Below, piece by piece: positions 10,233 through 19,566 of a stretch of DNA of 64,000 nt. The stretch comes from Bacillota bacterium (GTDB taxonomy: Bacteria; Bacillota; Clostridia; Lachnospirales; Lachnospiraceae), in the NCBI GenBank assembly GCA_023398375.1, contig JAEWSH010000101.1, positions 1-64,000 of the forward strand, written 5' to 3'. The notes beneath the pieces are model-generated. The model was given only the letters and a program-made list of their open reading frames with translations, searched no databases and was not told the origin of the DNA. The position numbers were made by a program, and so were the translations under genes. How positions within the stretch are numbered: the first letter of the stretch is position 1; every line of letters starts with the position of its first letter.

Positions 10233-10261
10233 TTGACAAGAGTGTAGTGTATTGTTATACT
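10233..10261 (+). promoter_or_regulatory. strong sigma-A-type promoter for the ABC transporter genes
   Basis: A perfect TTGACA at 10233-10238 is separated by 17 bases from TATACT at 10256-10261. It lies 28 bases before the chosen start of the permease gene and directly behind the tandem repeat. A leader of about 20 bases holds an AGGAG ribosome binding site. Confidence 0.8.
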
Positions 10262-10288
10262 TCTAAGGGCAAAAGAATAGGAGATATT

Positions 10289-11071
10289 ATGAAGCGTTTT
10301 GTAGGAGATATTAGGAAATATGCTTATTTTAGTCTGTATGCAGCTAAAACAGACTTAAAGGCGGAGGTGGCTAATTCTTATTTGAATTGGGTATGGTGGG
10401 TACTTGAGCCTTTATGTAATATGCTAGTATATTATTATGTATTTGGGAGCTTGCTAGATAACACGCAGCAATATTATATTGTATTTATTTATATAGGTCT
10501 GTTATTGTGGGTCTTTTTTAATAAAACTTTGATTTATAGTGTTAAATTGGTAAGAACAAATAGAGAAATTGTTACTAAAGTATATGTACCTAAATTTATT
10601 TTATTATTTTCCAATATGATGTTAAATGGAATTAAATTATTAATATCATTAGGTATATTGGCAGTAATGATGATTGGATTAAAAGTACCGGTTAGTATGA
10701 ACATTTTTTACATAATTCCTATATTTTTTGTGTTGTTTTTATTAACATTTGGCTTAGGATGCAATTTGCTTCATTTTGGCGTATTTATAGATGATTTATC
10801 ATATGCGATTACAATTATATTTAATATGCTTTTTTTTCTATCGGGAGTATTTTATGATATAGAAACAACTTTAAAAGCCCCACTAGGAAATATATTGGCC
10901 AGAATAAATCCAGTAGCAGTCTTAATTAATTCTATGAGAAATGCATTGTTATATCAAAAAGTACCAGACTTCCAAATACTTGGTATTTGGTGTTTAATAT
11001 CGATCGTACTTTGTTGCATTGGGGTAAGAACGATTTATAAAAATGAAAATAGTTATGTGAAGGTAGTGTGA
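10289..11071 (+). CDS. wzm: ABC-2 type polysaccharide exporter permease (Wzm-like)
   Basis: This 260-residue integral membrane protein has about six hydrophobic segments and the ABC-2 permease pattern of TagG/Wzm/KpsM. It has an amphipathic N-terminus, SYLNWVWWVLEPL before the first membrane span, and a hydrophobic FLSGVFYDIE loop late in the protein. With its ATPase partner it moves a finished, undecaprenyl-linked glycan across the membrane. The ATG at 10289 follows AGGAG at a normal distance. An in-frame GTG at 10247 lies inside the promoter and cannot be the start. The stop overlaps the ATPase start by one base (TGATG), so the two are translationally coupled. Confidence 0.88.
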   Translation: MKRFVGDIRKYAYFSLYAAKTDLKAEVANSYLNWVWWVLEPLCNMLVYYYVFGSLLDNTQQYYIVFIYIGLLLWVFFNKTLIYSVKLVRTNREIVTKVYVPKFILLFSNMMLNGIKLLISLGILAVMMIGLKVPVSMNIFYIIPIFFVLFLLTFGLGCNLLHFGVFIDDLSYAITIIFNMLFFLSGVFYDIETTLKAPLGNILARINPVAVLINSMRNALLYQKVPDFQILGIWCLISIVLCCIGVRTIYKNENSYVKVV

Positions 11072-11802
11072 TGAGAGAAAAAGCAATTGAAGTACAAAAC
11101 CTGTGTATAGATTATAGAAATTTGCAACATATGTCTATCCATCAGAGTTTTAACAGAAAAAATCAGAAGAAGGCTAACATTGTAAGAGCTGTAAATAATG
11201 TATCCTTTAGTGTCGATGAAGGAGAAATTTTGGGTATAGTTGGAAGAAATGGTAGCGGAAAATCTACTATGCTCAAATCAATAGCTGGGATATTTCAGCC
11301 AGATGAAGGGACTATAGATATTAAAAGTCATAAAGTCTCGTTAATGTCAATTGGCGTTGGATTTAAACCAGATATTACAGGAAGAGAAAATATTATGACA
11401 TCCGGAATGTTACTAGGGTTTTCACCTGAATATGCTATGTCCAAAATGGATGAAATCATTGAATTTTCAGAACTTGGGGAGTTTATCGACAAACCAGTTC
11501 GGACTTATTCTAGTGGAATGTATTCAAAATTGACTTTTTCCATTACTGCCGTACTGGATACAGACATTATATTAATAGATGAAGTGCTTAGTGTTGGTGA
11601 TGAAAAATTTAGAAAAAAAAGTTTTAATAAAATGCGGGAGCTGATTTTAGATGAGACTAGAACAGTAATTATAGTCTCACATGCATTAGACAGTCTTTAT
11701 GAATTATGTACAAAAGTTTTATGGTTACATGAAGGAAAAGTTCATATGATTGGGAAAACGGAAGAAGTATTAGCACAATATGAAGAATTTATGCAAAAAT
11801 AA
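11071..11802 (+). CDS. wzt: polysaccharide ABC exporter ATPase (Wzt/TagH-like)
   Basis: The 243-residue ATPase contains Walker A (GRNGSGKST), an ABC signature read as YSSGM, Walker B (IILIDEVLSVGD) and the switch histidine in VSHALDSL. It powers export with the permease upstream. The protein ends soon after the nucleotide-binding domain. It therefore lacks the C-terminal glycan-recognition domain of chain-length-controlled Wzt proteins and resembles short TagH/KpsT forms. The ATG at 11071 overlaps the permease stop. Downstream genes for GDP-D-rhamnose suggest a D-rhamnose-containing cargo; that is inferred from position. Confidence 0.88.
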   Translation: MREKAIEVQNLCIDYRNLQHMSIHQSFNRKNQKKANIVRAVNNVSFSVDEGEILGIVGRNGSGKSTMLKSIAGIFQPDEGTIDIKSHKVSLMSIGVGFKPDITGRENIMTSGMLLGFSPEYAMSKMDEIIEFSELGEFIDKPVRTYSSGMYSKLTFSITAVLDTDIILIDEVLSVGDEKFRKKSFNKMRELILDETRTVIIVSHALDSLYELCTKVLWLHEGKVHMIGKTEEVLAQYEEFMQK

Positions 11803-11821
11803 TACGAAAGTGGTAGGAAAA

Positions 11822-12859
11822 ATGAAGAAAGCTTTAATAACTGGTATAAATGGTCAAGATGGTTCATATTTAGCAGAATTATTATTAGAGAAAAATTATG
11901 AAGTTTATGGACTTATGAGAAGGAAAAGCGTTTTAGACTATGGTAACGTAGAGCATATTAAAGATAAAATTAAGTTTATTTATGCAGATATGACAGACGT
12001 GGTATCACTTATAAATGCAATGGAAATAGCTCAGGCAGATGAAGTATATAATCTTGCTGCTCAATCATTTGTAGCGACTTCGTGGGAACAACCAATTGCT
12101 ACAGGACAAATTGATGCACTAGGTGTGACCAATATGTTGGAAGCTATTAGAAAAGTGAAGCCTTCATGTCGTTTCTATCAAGCATCTACATCTGAAATGT
12201 ACGGATTAGTACAAGAAATACCTCAAGTAGAAAGTACTCCTTTTTATCCAAGGAGTCCATATGGAGTAGCTAAATTATATGGACATTGGATTACCAAAAA
12301 TTATCGTGAAAGTTTTGATTTATTTGCATGTAGTGGGATTTTGTTTAATCATGAAAGTGAACGCAGAGGAAAGGAATTTGTTACACGTAAAATCACAGAC
12401 GCGGTAGCTAGAATCAAATTGGGGGTACAAGATTATTTAGAATTGGGGAATATGGACTCTAAACGTGATTGGGGACATTCGAAAGACTATGTGTACGCAA
12501 TGTGGTTGATGCTACAACAAGATAAACCAAATGATTTTGTTATTGCGACTAATGAAACAAGAACAGTTAGAGAGTTTGTTGAAGTGGCTTTTAGACACGT
12601 AGACATAATAGTTGAATGGTCTGGAACCGGAGTAGATGAAATAGGACGAGATAAAAAAACAGGTAAGGTTATTGTTAGAGTTAATAAAGAATTCTTTAGA
12701 CCATCCGAAGTCGATATTTTGATTGGAAATCCTGAGAAAGCTATCAGTATGTTAGGATGGGAAAGAAAAATTTCATTTAATGAAATGGTAGAAAGAATGA
12801 TAAATAATGATTTGGAATTAGTTGAAAAAGAAATAAAAATTGCTAGTTTACAAAAATGA
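11822..12859 (+). CDS. gmd: GDP-mannose 4,6-dehydratase
   Basis: Gmd converts GDP-D-mannose to GDP-4-keto-6-deoxy-D-mannose in the cytoplasm. The 345-residue SDR protein begins with ALITGINGQDGSYLAE, the Gmd-specific cofactor loop. It carries the catalytic set in STSEMYG (Thr-Ser-Glu region) and SPYGVAK (Tyr-x3-Lys). The length is normal for the family. The ATG at 11822 is chosen because the dehydratase fold begins there behind a TAGGAAA site; an upstream ATG at 11780 lies inside the ATPase gene. The following gene supplies the reductase for the next step. Confidence 0.9.
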   Translation: MKKALITGINGQDGSYLAELLLEKNYEVYGLMRRKSVLDYGNVEHIKDKIKFIYADMTDVVSLINAMEIAQADEVYNLAAQSFVATSWEQPIATGQIDALGVTNMLEAIRKVKPSCRFYQASTSEMYGLVQEIPQVESTPFYPRSPYGVAKLYGHWITKNYRESFDLFACSGILFNHESERRGKEFVTRKITDAVARIKLGVQDYLELGNMDSKRDWGHSKDYVYAMWLMLQQDKPNDFVIATNETRTVREFVEVAFRHVDIIVEWSGTGVDEIGRDKKTGKVIVRVNKEFFRPSEVDILIGNPEKAISMLGWERKISFNEMVERMINNDLELVEKEIKIASLQK

Positions 12860-12861
12860 TA

Positions 12862-12891
12862 AAAAGGGATTTCTATTTAGAAGTCCCTTTT
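12862..12891 (+). terminator. hairpin between gmd and rmd (attenuator or weak terminator)
   Basis: AAAAGGGATTTCT and AGAAGTCCCTTTT form a 13-bp stem with one G-T wobble around an ATTT loop. The right arm ends in TTTT, but no long T-tract follows; GAGG, the next gene's ribosome binding site, comes directly after. It may reduce read-through or stabilise an mRNA end rather than fully terminate. Confidence 0.5.
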
Positions 12892-12902
12892 GAGGTGGAA
12901 AA

Positions 12903-13859
12903 ATGATAAAAGCGATGATAATAGGAGCAGCAGGATTTGTTGGTAAATATTTAGCTCAGGAATTAATGAATAATAACTTCGAGGTTTATGTAACGAAATT
13001 GCCACATGAACAAATAGCTATTGATGAGGCATCAGTATATGATTTAAATATATTAAATAAAAATGCTATAGTTGATTTGTTATATCAGATTAGACCAGAT
13101 TATATATTTCATTTAGCTGCTCAAAGTTCTGTAAGTGTTGCTTGGGGAAATCCTACGCTAACAATAGATGTTAATATTAAAGGAAGCGTAAATGTAATGG
13201 ATGCAGTTAGAGAATTGTATTATAAACCAAGAATATTGATGATTGGATCTGGAGAAGAATATGGTCATATTAAACCTTCTGAAATACCAATATCTGAAGA
13301 AAATAAGATACGACCAGGAAATATTTATGCTGCTACAAAGGCATGTCAGAATTTTATTGCAAATATATATTCACAAGCGTATGGAATGAATGTAATGATG
13401 GTAAGAGCATTTAATCATATCGGACCAGGTCAAGCATCAGCATTTGTTGTATCAGATTTTTGCAAACAAGTTGCAGAAATCGAGATGGGATTAAAAGAAC
13501 CTATTATTAAAGTTGGGAATTTAGAAGCAAGAAGAGATTTTACAGATGTAAGAGATGTTGTGAAAGCGTACGTATTGCTGATTCAAAAAGGAAAAATGGG
13601 TGAAACATATAATATAGGAAGTGGACAGGCTTACTCAATTCAAGAAATATTGGATAAAATAATATTAATGTCTAATAAAGAAATTAAAGTTGAAATAGAT
13701 CAAAATAAGATTCGCCCAGTTGATGTACCAATTATTGTGGCAAACATAGACAAGATAAAACAAAGTACTGGATGGGAACCTGAAATTCCAGTAGAAATGA
13801 CGATTAAAGAAACACTGGATTACTGGCGCAAATCGTTGAAAGGAGAAAATAATGGCTGA
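12903..13859 (+). CDS. rmd: GDP-6-deoxy-D-mannose reductase (GDP-D-rhamnose synthesis)
   Basis: This 318-residue extended SDR protein starts with IIGAAGFVGKYL (Rossmann glycine loop). It carries GSGEEYG in the catalytic serine region and NIYAATKACQ, the Tyr-x3-Lys pair. With Gmd next to it, the best reading is Rmd, which reduces GDP-4-keto-6-deoxy-D-mannose to GDP-D-rhamnose. A GDP-fucose synthase would need an epimerase-type active site and usually has a different GxxG context. Other SDR roles such as GDP-6-deoxy-talose synthesis cannot be excluded by reading alone. GAGGTGG precedes the ATG, and the 3' end overlaps the AraC gene by eight bases. Confidence 0.8.
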   Translation: MIKAMIIGAAGFVGKYLAQELMNNNFEVYVTKLPHEQIAIDEASVYDLNILNKNAIVDLLYQIRPDYIFHLAAQSSVSVAWGNPTLTIDVNIKGSVNVMDAVRELYYKPRILMIGSGEEYGHIKPSEIPISEENKIRPGNIYAATKACQNFIANIYSQAYGMNVMMVRAFNHIGPGQASAFVVSDFCKQVAEIEMGLKEPIIKVGNLEARRDFTDVRDVVKAYVLLIQKGKMGETYNIGSGQAYSIQEILDKIILMSNKEIKVEIDQNKIRPVDVPIIVANIDKIKQSTGWEPEIPVEMTIKETLDYWRKSLKGENNG

Positions 13860-14712
13860 AAACATCGTATTTTCAAAGAAAGGGGTTACTGAATCAGAGC
13901 GTTTATTGCATACCCCAGGATTGTACGCAAAGTCAAATTTAATATATGTGCAGGAAGTAGGAAAGTTAAGAAGTTTACAACCGCATATCTGTAAACGGGA
14001 GAAAATTGATTCATTTCTATTTTTATTAGTCTTATCGGGAGAAGGTAAAATTAGGACGGCTGGAACAGAATATACAATAAAAAAGGGTGATGCAGCATTA
14101 CTTGATTGTTATAGCGGTTACGAACATGTTAGCAGTCAAGATAAACCATGGCAATTAGTTTGGGTTCACTTTTTTGGAAATAATTCGAACGAATATTATA
14201 AACTATTTATAGAAAAAAATAATGGAAATGTTATTTTTAAAACAGAAGAAATCAATCAATATATAGCATTGATGAATGCGTTATTAGAGTTGCAGGAACA
14301 AAAAGATTTAATGTCAGAATTGAAAAGTGCTGTTATTCTAACGGATTTATGTACAAGATGCATAGAAGCAGTTTCAGGAATTTGTACCTTAGAAGATGCC
14401 AGGGAGTATATAAATAAGCATTATAAAGAACAAGATGTTATTAAGAAACTGGTGGATCTGTATGGTAAAAATGAAACCGAATTAAATGATGAATTTTATA
14501 AAAACTTTGGAATAGAGATAAGAGAATATGTTTTAATAAGAAAATTTAATGCATCAAAAGAATTATTAAGATTTACTATTATGCCAATTCAAGAAGTAGT
14601 TATGGAATCTGGAATTTTAAATATAGAACTACTTAGAGAACTTTTTAAGAAAAATGAAAAAATGACACCTGAAGAATATAGGAGTAAATGGGCACAATGG
14701 ATAAAAAATTAA
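13852..14712 (+). CDS. AraC-family transcriptional regulator
   Basis: The 286-residue protein has an N-terminal cupin-like AraC ligand domain (AGTEYTIKKGDAALLD, then WVHFFG). Its C-terminal double helix-turn-helix is recognisable from FYKNFGIEIREYVLIRKFNA and MTPEEYR. The second helix-turn-helix lacks the usual GFxDxxYF recognition pattern, so DNA contact may differ or be weak. The gene overlaps rmd by eight bases and has a strong AAGGAG site, so it is made with the sugar-nucleotide enzymes. It could sense a sugar and act on the tandem repeat upstream of the exporter promoter; that is inferred. Confidence 0.82.
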   Translation: MAENIVFSKKGVTESERLLHTPGLYAKSNLIYVQEVGKLRSLQPHICKREKIDSFLFLLVLSGEGKIRTAGTEYTIKKGDAALLDCYSGYEHVSSQDKPWQLVWVHFFGNNSNEYYKLFIEKNNGNVIFKTEEINQYIALMNALLELQEQKDLMSELKSAVILTDLCTRCIEAVSGICTLEDAREYINKHYKEQDVIKKLVDLYGKNETELNDEFYKNFGIEIREYVLIRKFNASKELLRFTIMPIQEVVMESGILNIELLRELFKKNEKMTPEEYRSKWAQWIKN

Positions 14713-14730
14713 GAACAAATTGGAGAACAA

Positions 14731-16053
14731 ATGAGTAATAGATTGAATGATAGTGCAGGATACCATATTAAATTAGATATTTCAAAAACTTTTAATCCTA
14801 AAGATCTAGGTATGAATGATGATACTAGAGACTTATCGATATTTGTAACTTATATTGGTGCAACCAATCCGGAGTATTTAGAAGAAAGTGGTTTGTATAA
14901 AGATGATATATATGTTGTAAGCAGGCTGGATCCAGAGAATGGAAGTGCTTGGAATTCAAATGCATTTACTGGCTTCTATGGATTCGAAAATAATGGAACT
15001 TGGGCTGGTGCTATTAATACTATAAATATTAAGGATAGTGGTATTGGAAAAAGCGGATTAAAGATATGCTTTAATGTTCCAGAACAAATTAATAATGCTG
15101 TATTAAAGATATTTGTAAATGATTTGTTACAAAAAGAAATAGTAGTAGAATTAGGAAGACACACTATTACGCTAGATTTAAATGAAATATCCAAAGAAGA
15201 ACAAGAATATTTGGATAAGGCCCAAAGAATTTTGAAAATTTTATTAAAGAATTTTGATAGTGTATGTAAAAAATATAATTTAAAATACTATCTGATATGT
15301 GGAAGCTTATTAGGATTAGTTCGTGACCATAATTTAATAGCCTGGGATGATGATGTAGATGTTGCTATGCCACGAAAGGATTTTGATATTTTAATAAAAC
15401 ATGTTGAAGAGGAATGGGGAAATAATAGTGACATACAATTTCTAAATTATGATGAAATGGGCAATAACACATTTTTGGATTATATGACTAGAATTATATA
15501 TATGAAAGAGGAAATCCCTGTGGGGATATTTCGAAAAATAAAAGGAAAAGGGCGTACAGATATAGAAAATCATATGCCGATGGATATATATGTGTTGGAT
15601 AATGCTTCTGATAATGAAAAGTTGCATGAATTACAGACAAAAATAATTCAGGGACTGTACGGTTTGGCCATGGGTCATCGTGCATACATAGATTCAAATG
15701 ATTATAAAAATCGCGATGAAAAAACACAAAGAATGGTTAAGATATTATCAACTATTGGAAAATTCATTCCATTAAAATGTATTTTTGTCTTATATGAACT
15801 TGTGAGAAAATGGTATAAAAATAAGCCAGGTGAAAATTATTTTGAATCAAACGGTTTCATTTACTGTATACCATGGAAGTTTAAAAGAGAATGGTTTGGT
15901 GATGGAGAAATATTACTTTTTGATGATATTGAGGTAAATGTGCCTAGGGAATATAAAGAATTTCTGAAAATGCATTATAGTAATTACGAGCAGTTACCTC
16001 CAATGGAAGCAAGAAAGCCTACTCATAGTATAAATTCTTCAGGTATTTTTTAG
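14731..16053 (+). CDS. LicD-family transferase with N-terminal beta modules
   Basis: Residues about 185-440 form a LicD domain with ICGSLLGLVRDHNLIAWDDD, including the conserved aspartates. Residues 1-165 are beta-rich. They begin in the middle of the same module found in other proteins of the locus (SKTFNPKDLGMNDDTRDL is normally the module's end) and then continue into a further copy. This suggests an N-terminal truncation or domain shuffle. LicD proteins transfer phosphocholine-like groups from nucleotide carriers to cell-surface sugars. The start ATG sits behind GGAG, 18 bases after the AraC stop. The 440-residue length is longer than a plain LicD of about 270. Confidence 0.8.
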   Translation: MSNRLNDSAGYHIKLDISKTFNPKDLGMNDDTRDLSIFVTYIGATNPEYLEESGLYKDDIYVVSRLDPENGSAWNSNAFTGFYGFENNGTWAGAINTINIKDSGIGKSGLKICFNVPEQINNAVLKIFVNDLLQKEIVVELGRHTITLDLNEISKEEQEYLDKAQRILKILLKNFDSVCKKYNLKYYLICGSLLGLVRDHNLIAWDDDVDVAMPRKDFDILIKHVEEEWGNNSDIQFLNYDEMGNNTFLDYMTRIIYMKEEIPVGIFRKIKGKGRTDIENHMPMDIYVLDNASDNEKLHELQTKIIQGLYGLAMGHRAYIDSNDYKNRDEKTQRMVKILSTIGKFIPLKCIFVLYELVRKWYKNKPGENYFESNGFIYCIPWKFKREWFGDGEILLFDDIEVNVPREYKEFLKMHYSNYEQLPPMEARKPTHSINSSGIF

Positions 16054-16122
16054 TATAGTATGATTAAAGATGATAAAGAATAGTTTCTAAAATCACCTTA
16101 ATACTGAATGGAGAAAGGCTAT

Positions 16123-18735
16123 ATGGATATATCATATTTATTATTTTTGCAACAAATGCGGCAATCTCTGGGAAATGTATTTGATAATTTCATGATGCAA
16201 ATAACTTCGTTTGGGGAAGCGACAATAACATTTATATTGCTTGCCGGTATCTATTGGTGTGTAAATAAGAGAGTCGGTCAGTATATACTGTTTAATATTT
16301 CAATAGGGTGTACACTAAATCAATTTTTTAAAGATGCTTTTCAAATAGAGCGCCCCTGGATTAGAGATAAAAGAATTATGCCTGTCGAAGGTGCATTGGA
16401 GACTGCAGGTGGATATTCCTTTCCAAGTGGACATACTGCCAGAGCAGTAGCGGTATGGGGAGCAATAGGAGGTTCTTCGTGGAAGAGTAAAATCAAAAAG
16501 AGCAAAAAAATTGCTTTTTTTTCCTGGTTGATTTTATTACTGATTATGTTCTCGAGAAATTATTTAGGGGTGCATACGTTGAAGGACGTACTTGTATCTT
16601 TTTTATTAGGGTTGATCTGCTTAAGTGTAACAGATAAAGTAATGCTATGGGTGGATGCAATAGACGAGAAAGCAAAAAAAAGAGATATTATTGTTGCAAT
16701 TACTGTTTCTATAATATTATTTTTACCAATGCTGAAGGTGGGATGTATTTCAAATGCAGGTACGGGTTTTGGATTTTTATTTGGTTGGATAATAGAGAGA
16801 CGTTATATTGATTTTAAGATAGAAGCATGTTGGCAAAAAAGATGCTTACAATTTGCAATAGGTTCATTAGCAATAATATCAATATTGAACTTACTACCTC
16901 CGATTCTTACATTTTTTATACCGTCCCGCTATGCTGGTTTTTTTACAATGTTTATTTTGGCTTTTTTTATTACTGCATTCTATCCGTTCTTGTTAAGTAG
17001 TCCTAGATGGTATAAAAAGGGAATTATATTGTGTATTATTATTCCTTGTATATTATTAATAGGAGTGTTTTATAAGGCTCGTCATGTCGCAAATGTGTCT
17101 GTAAATAGTTCTACTATGGTTGAGAAAAATGTTGAAAATCTAACACATGATGTAGATAAGGATAAATCACAAGTAAAAGGAGCCATAAACAGAGAACAGG
17201 TATTAACAAAGATTATTGCTCATCGTGGCTATTCATCTGTTTTTCCAGAAAACACATTGTCTTCCTTTGCTGGAGCAATTGACATTGGGGCAGATATGAT
17301 TGAATTAGACGTTCAAGAGACGAAAGATGGTGTTATTGTTGTCTTTCATGATGACGATTTAACACGTGTTGCGGGAGTGGAAGGAAAAATATCAGATTAC
17401 ACTTACGCAGAGCTTTCCCAGGTGGAGGTGGGCAGCTGGTTTTCGGAAGAATATCGTGGAGAAAAAATTCCGACATTGGCAGAAGTATTGAATTTAATAC
17501 AGGGTTCAGAACTACAGGTATATTTGGAATTAAAAGATATAGGTGAAGTCGATGGCTTTGTAGAATCTGTACTTTCTGTGACACAAGAATGCGGAATGAG
17601 AGATAGGTGCATATATGCTTCGTTCCAATACGCATATCTGAAAAAGTTCAAAGAAATCGATAATTCGTTACCCACACTGCTAAATACAACTTCAGCAGAA
17701 GCAACATTACCAGAACAATTTGATGTTGATTATTTTGGACTAAATCTCAATACCACAACTAGAGAATTGATTGAAGCGATTCATGCAGCAGACAAATATG
17801 CATTTGTTTGGACTGTAAATGAACCGGAAGATATGAAAAAGATGGTTGATATGGGGGCTGACGGAATTGTAACAAATCGTGCAGGACTTGCAAAAGTAGT
17901 AACAAAATCAGAATATAGTTTTTTGAATGATTATTATATTAATGCAATTACAATGCCAGGATTATATGGAAATACACTAAATGATGCTTGCGGAGATATG
18001 GTTGTACAGGGTTTTACGAGGGTAGATGAAAATTTAGTGATTTCTGCATATAGTTATTCGGCAAAAAATAATAGTATTCTTTATATTTTAGATAGTACTG
18101 GTACTTTGGTAAAAATTATAGATCTTGGATTTAAAGCACATGTTGGAGGAATTGCATATGATACGGAACATCACCTAATTTGGATTACAGGAGCTGATGG
18201 ATGCGTCTATTCGTTGGTATGGAAGGATATTATTAAAAGTGTAGATGGTAAGGCGGGCCCAGTTTTATATTGTATCGGTGTAGGATTAAGGAATCATAAC
18301 AATGAAAAGGTTGCATCTTTTTTAACGGTGGATACAGACAAGTTATTTGTAGGATCATATGTAGATGGAAAGAGTGGAAGATTGAAAGAATATAGCATAA
18401 CAGATCCGTACAAACCAGTAGAAATATCTGAGAGAGAGATACCCGAACATATTCAAGGGGTAACATTTGCAAAAAATCAGAATGGAACACAGATGCTATT
18501 GAGTCAGGGACGCTATACAGAAGATTCAAAATTATTGATTTTTGATTACAATGAAGAGACTAAAGTCTTTGAAGAACCACAAATACAATTCATACTACCA
18601 GAGGGGGTAGAACAGTTTCAGATGACTAATGAAGGTATGTATTTATTATTTGAATCTTCAGCAAGACCATATAGAGAGACAGCTAGATTGGTAAATGATC
18701 AAATCTATTTAGTAAACATGAATTTCTTAAATTAA
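16123..18735 (+). CDS. PAP2 phosphatase - GDPD - beta-propeller membrane fusion
   Basis: Residues about 1-200 are a PAP2 lipid phosphatase with all three motifs: KDAFQIERPW, SFPSGHT and SRNYLGVHTLKD. Further membrane spans follow to about residue 330. Residues about 363-605 are a glycerophosphodiester phosphodiesterase domain (HRGYSSVFPENT, IELDVQETKDG, then VFHDDDL). The remaining 260 residues look like a beta-propeller built of short repeats. The enzyme probably cleaves lipid-linked or glycan-linked phosphodiesters at the outer face, near groups added by the LicD proteins; that link is inferred. The ATG at 16123 is preferred, with GGAGAAAGG just upstream. The in-frame ATG at 16108 would bury that site. 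Predicted length is 870 residues. Confidence 0.82.
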   Translation: MDISYLLFLQQMRQSLGNVFDNFMMQITSFGEATITFILLAGIYWCVNKRVGQYILFNISIGCTLNQFFKDAFQIERPWIRDKRIMPVEGALETAGGYSFPSGHTARAVAVWGAIGGSSWKSKIKKSKKIAFFSWLILLLIMFSRNYLGVHTLKDVLVSFLLGLICLSVTDKVMLWVDAIDEKAKKRDIIVAITVSIILFLPMLKVGCISNAGTGFGFLFGWIIERRYIDFKIEACWQKRCLQFAIGSLAIISILNLLPPILTFFIPSRYAGFFTMFILAFFITAFYPFLLSSPRWYKKGIILCIIIPCILLIGVFYKARHVANVSVNSSTMVEKNVENLTHDVDKDKSQVKGAINREQVLTKIIAHRGYSSVFPENTLSSFAGAIDIGADMIELDVQETKDGVIVVFHDDDLTRVAGVEGKISDYTYAELSQVEVGSWFSEEYRGEKIPTLAEVLNLIQGSELQVYLELKDIGEVDGFVESVLSVTQECGMRDRCIYASFQYAYLKKFKEIDNSLPTLLNTTSAEATLPEQFDVDYFGLNLNTTTRELIEAIHAADKYAFVWTVNEPEDMKKMVDMGADGIVTNRAGLAKVVTKSEYSFLNDYYINAITMPGLYGNTLNDACGDMVVQGFTRVDENLVISAYSYSAKNNSILYILDSTGTLVKIIDLGFKAHVGGIAYDTEHHLIWITGADGCVYSLVWKDIIKSVDGKAGPVLYCIGVGLRNHNNEKVASFLTVDTDKLFVGSYVDGKSGRLKEYSITDPYKPVEISEREIPEHIQGVTFAKNQNGTQMLLSQGRYTEDSKLLIFDYNEETKVFEEPQIQFILPEGVEQFQMTNEGMYLLFESSARPYRETARLVNDQIYLVNMNFLN

Positions 18736-18883
18736 GTTGATTTATGTTCAGAAAAAATTATGGTTCAGATGTATATAGAACTTTTAAAATATTTTATTTA
18801 GCATAGAAGTTGAAGGTATTGCTAGGGTAAAATTATTGTACGATTGCAGTATCTCTGTAAGATACTATAAGTTAATTCATGAT

Positions 18884-19287
18884 TTACTTTCTAAAAATCT
18901 GCTCATTATCAGTAAGAGTTGGAATAATTCTTTAATGCCAATATGTCTTGTATTGCCTTATTAAATCGTCGCGGCCTAGATATTTAAAATATCGCCTCAA
19001 GCCACACTGAACAGATCTATAACGGCGCTGGTTAACAGATTTAATGTACTCAAGAACTGTAGCTGAAGTTAATTCTTTAACATCCGATACCCGTATTTAA
19101 TTAAAGGTAAGCGCTTACCATTAAAGTACTGAAGAAAGTAATAAAGTTCGTATTCAAAAAGGTGAACAGAGTTTTCTTTTTCATAAATGTTACGAAGATG
19201 ATTACCATAGTCAGAATAGATTCTTTTATTATTTTCATTAGGAAATGCGTATGTATAACTTGAATTATGGGAGAAAATAATTGTCTA
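18884..19287 (-). pseudogene. tyrosine recombinase/integrase-like relic
   Basis: Translated on the minus strand, 19093-18932 gives a core-binding-domain-like segment (SDVKELTSATVLEYIKSVNQ, then GLRRYFKYLGRDDL). A stop follows, and then RIIPTLTDNEQ, which resembles the linker before a tyrosine recombinase catalytic domain. The preceding part (19287-19082) is in a different frame, so at least one frameshift and one stop break the gene. No catalytic R-H-R-Y domain remains. The family call is from pattern only. Confidence 0.5.
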
Positions 19288-19443
19288 TCTAGCTAAGGAA
19301 ATCAAACCATTATATCAAGACCTGTATCAATATGAAAAAACCAATCCAGGTGGTAGAAATGTATCAGAGAGATATTTTTTTGAGATAGTCATGGCAGCAG
19401 CATTTCTTGCTGTTGCTGGTTGTGATTGTAACATAAGTAATGA

Positions 19444-19494
19444 TGTCAAGGTTAGGTCGTATTTCCTATGGAAATCTCCACCTTAATCTTGACA
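19444..19494. repeat. long imperfect inverted repeat
   Basis: TGTCAAGGTTAGGT pairs imperfectly with ACCTTAATCTTGACA, and the centre is the perfect ATTTCC-TAT-GGAAAT hairpin. No T-tract follows. It may be the end of a vanished mobile element or a small structured RNA; nothing in the sequence decides. Confidence 0.5.
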
Positions 19495-19566
19495 CTATTT
19501 ATAGAGGTGAAGTGTTACTAATCACTGATACTCCGACAGAAATGGATAGAAAAATGTAGATTTTAC

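Noticed and set aside
10247..10288. Longer N-terminus for the Wzm-like permease starting at a GTG
   Set aside because: That GTG lies between the -35 and -10 boxes, so it would not be on the transcript; the ATG at 10289 has a proper AGGAG site.
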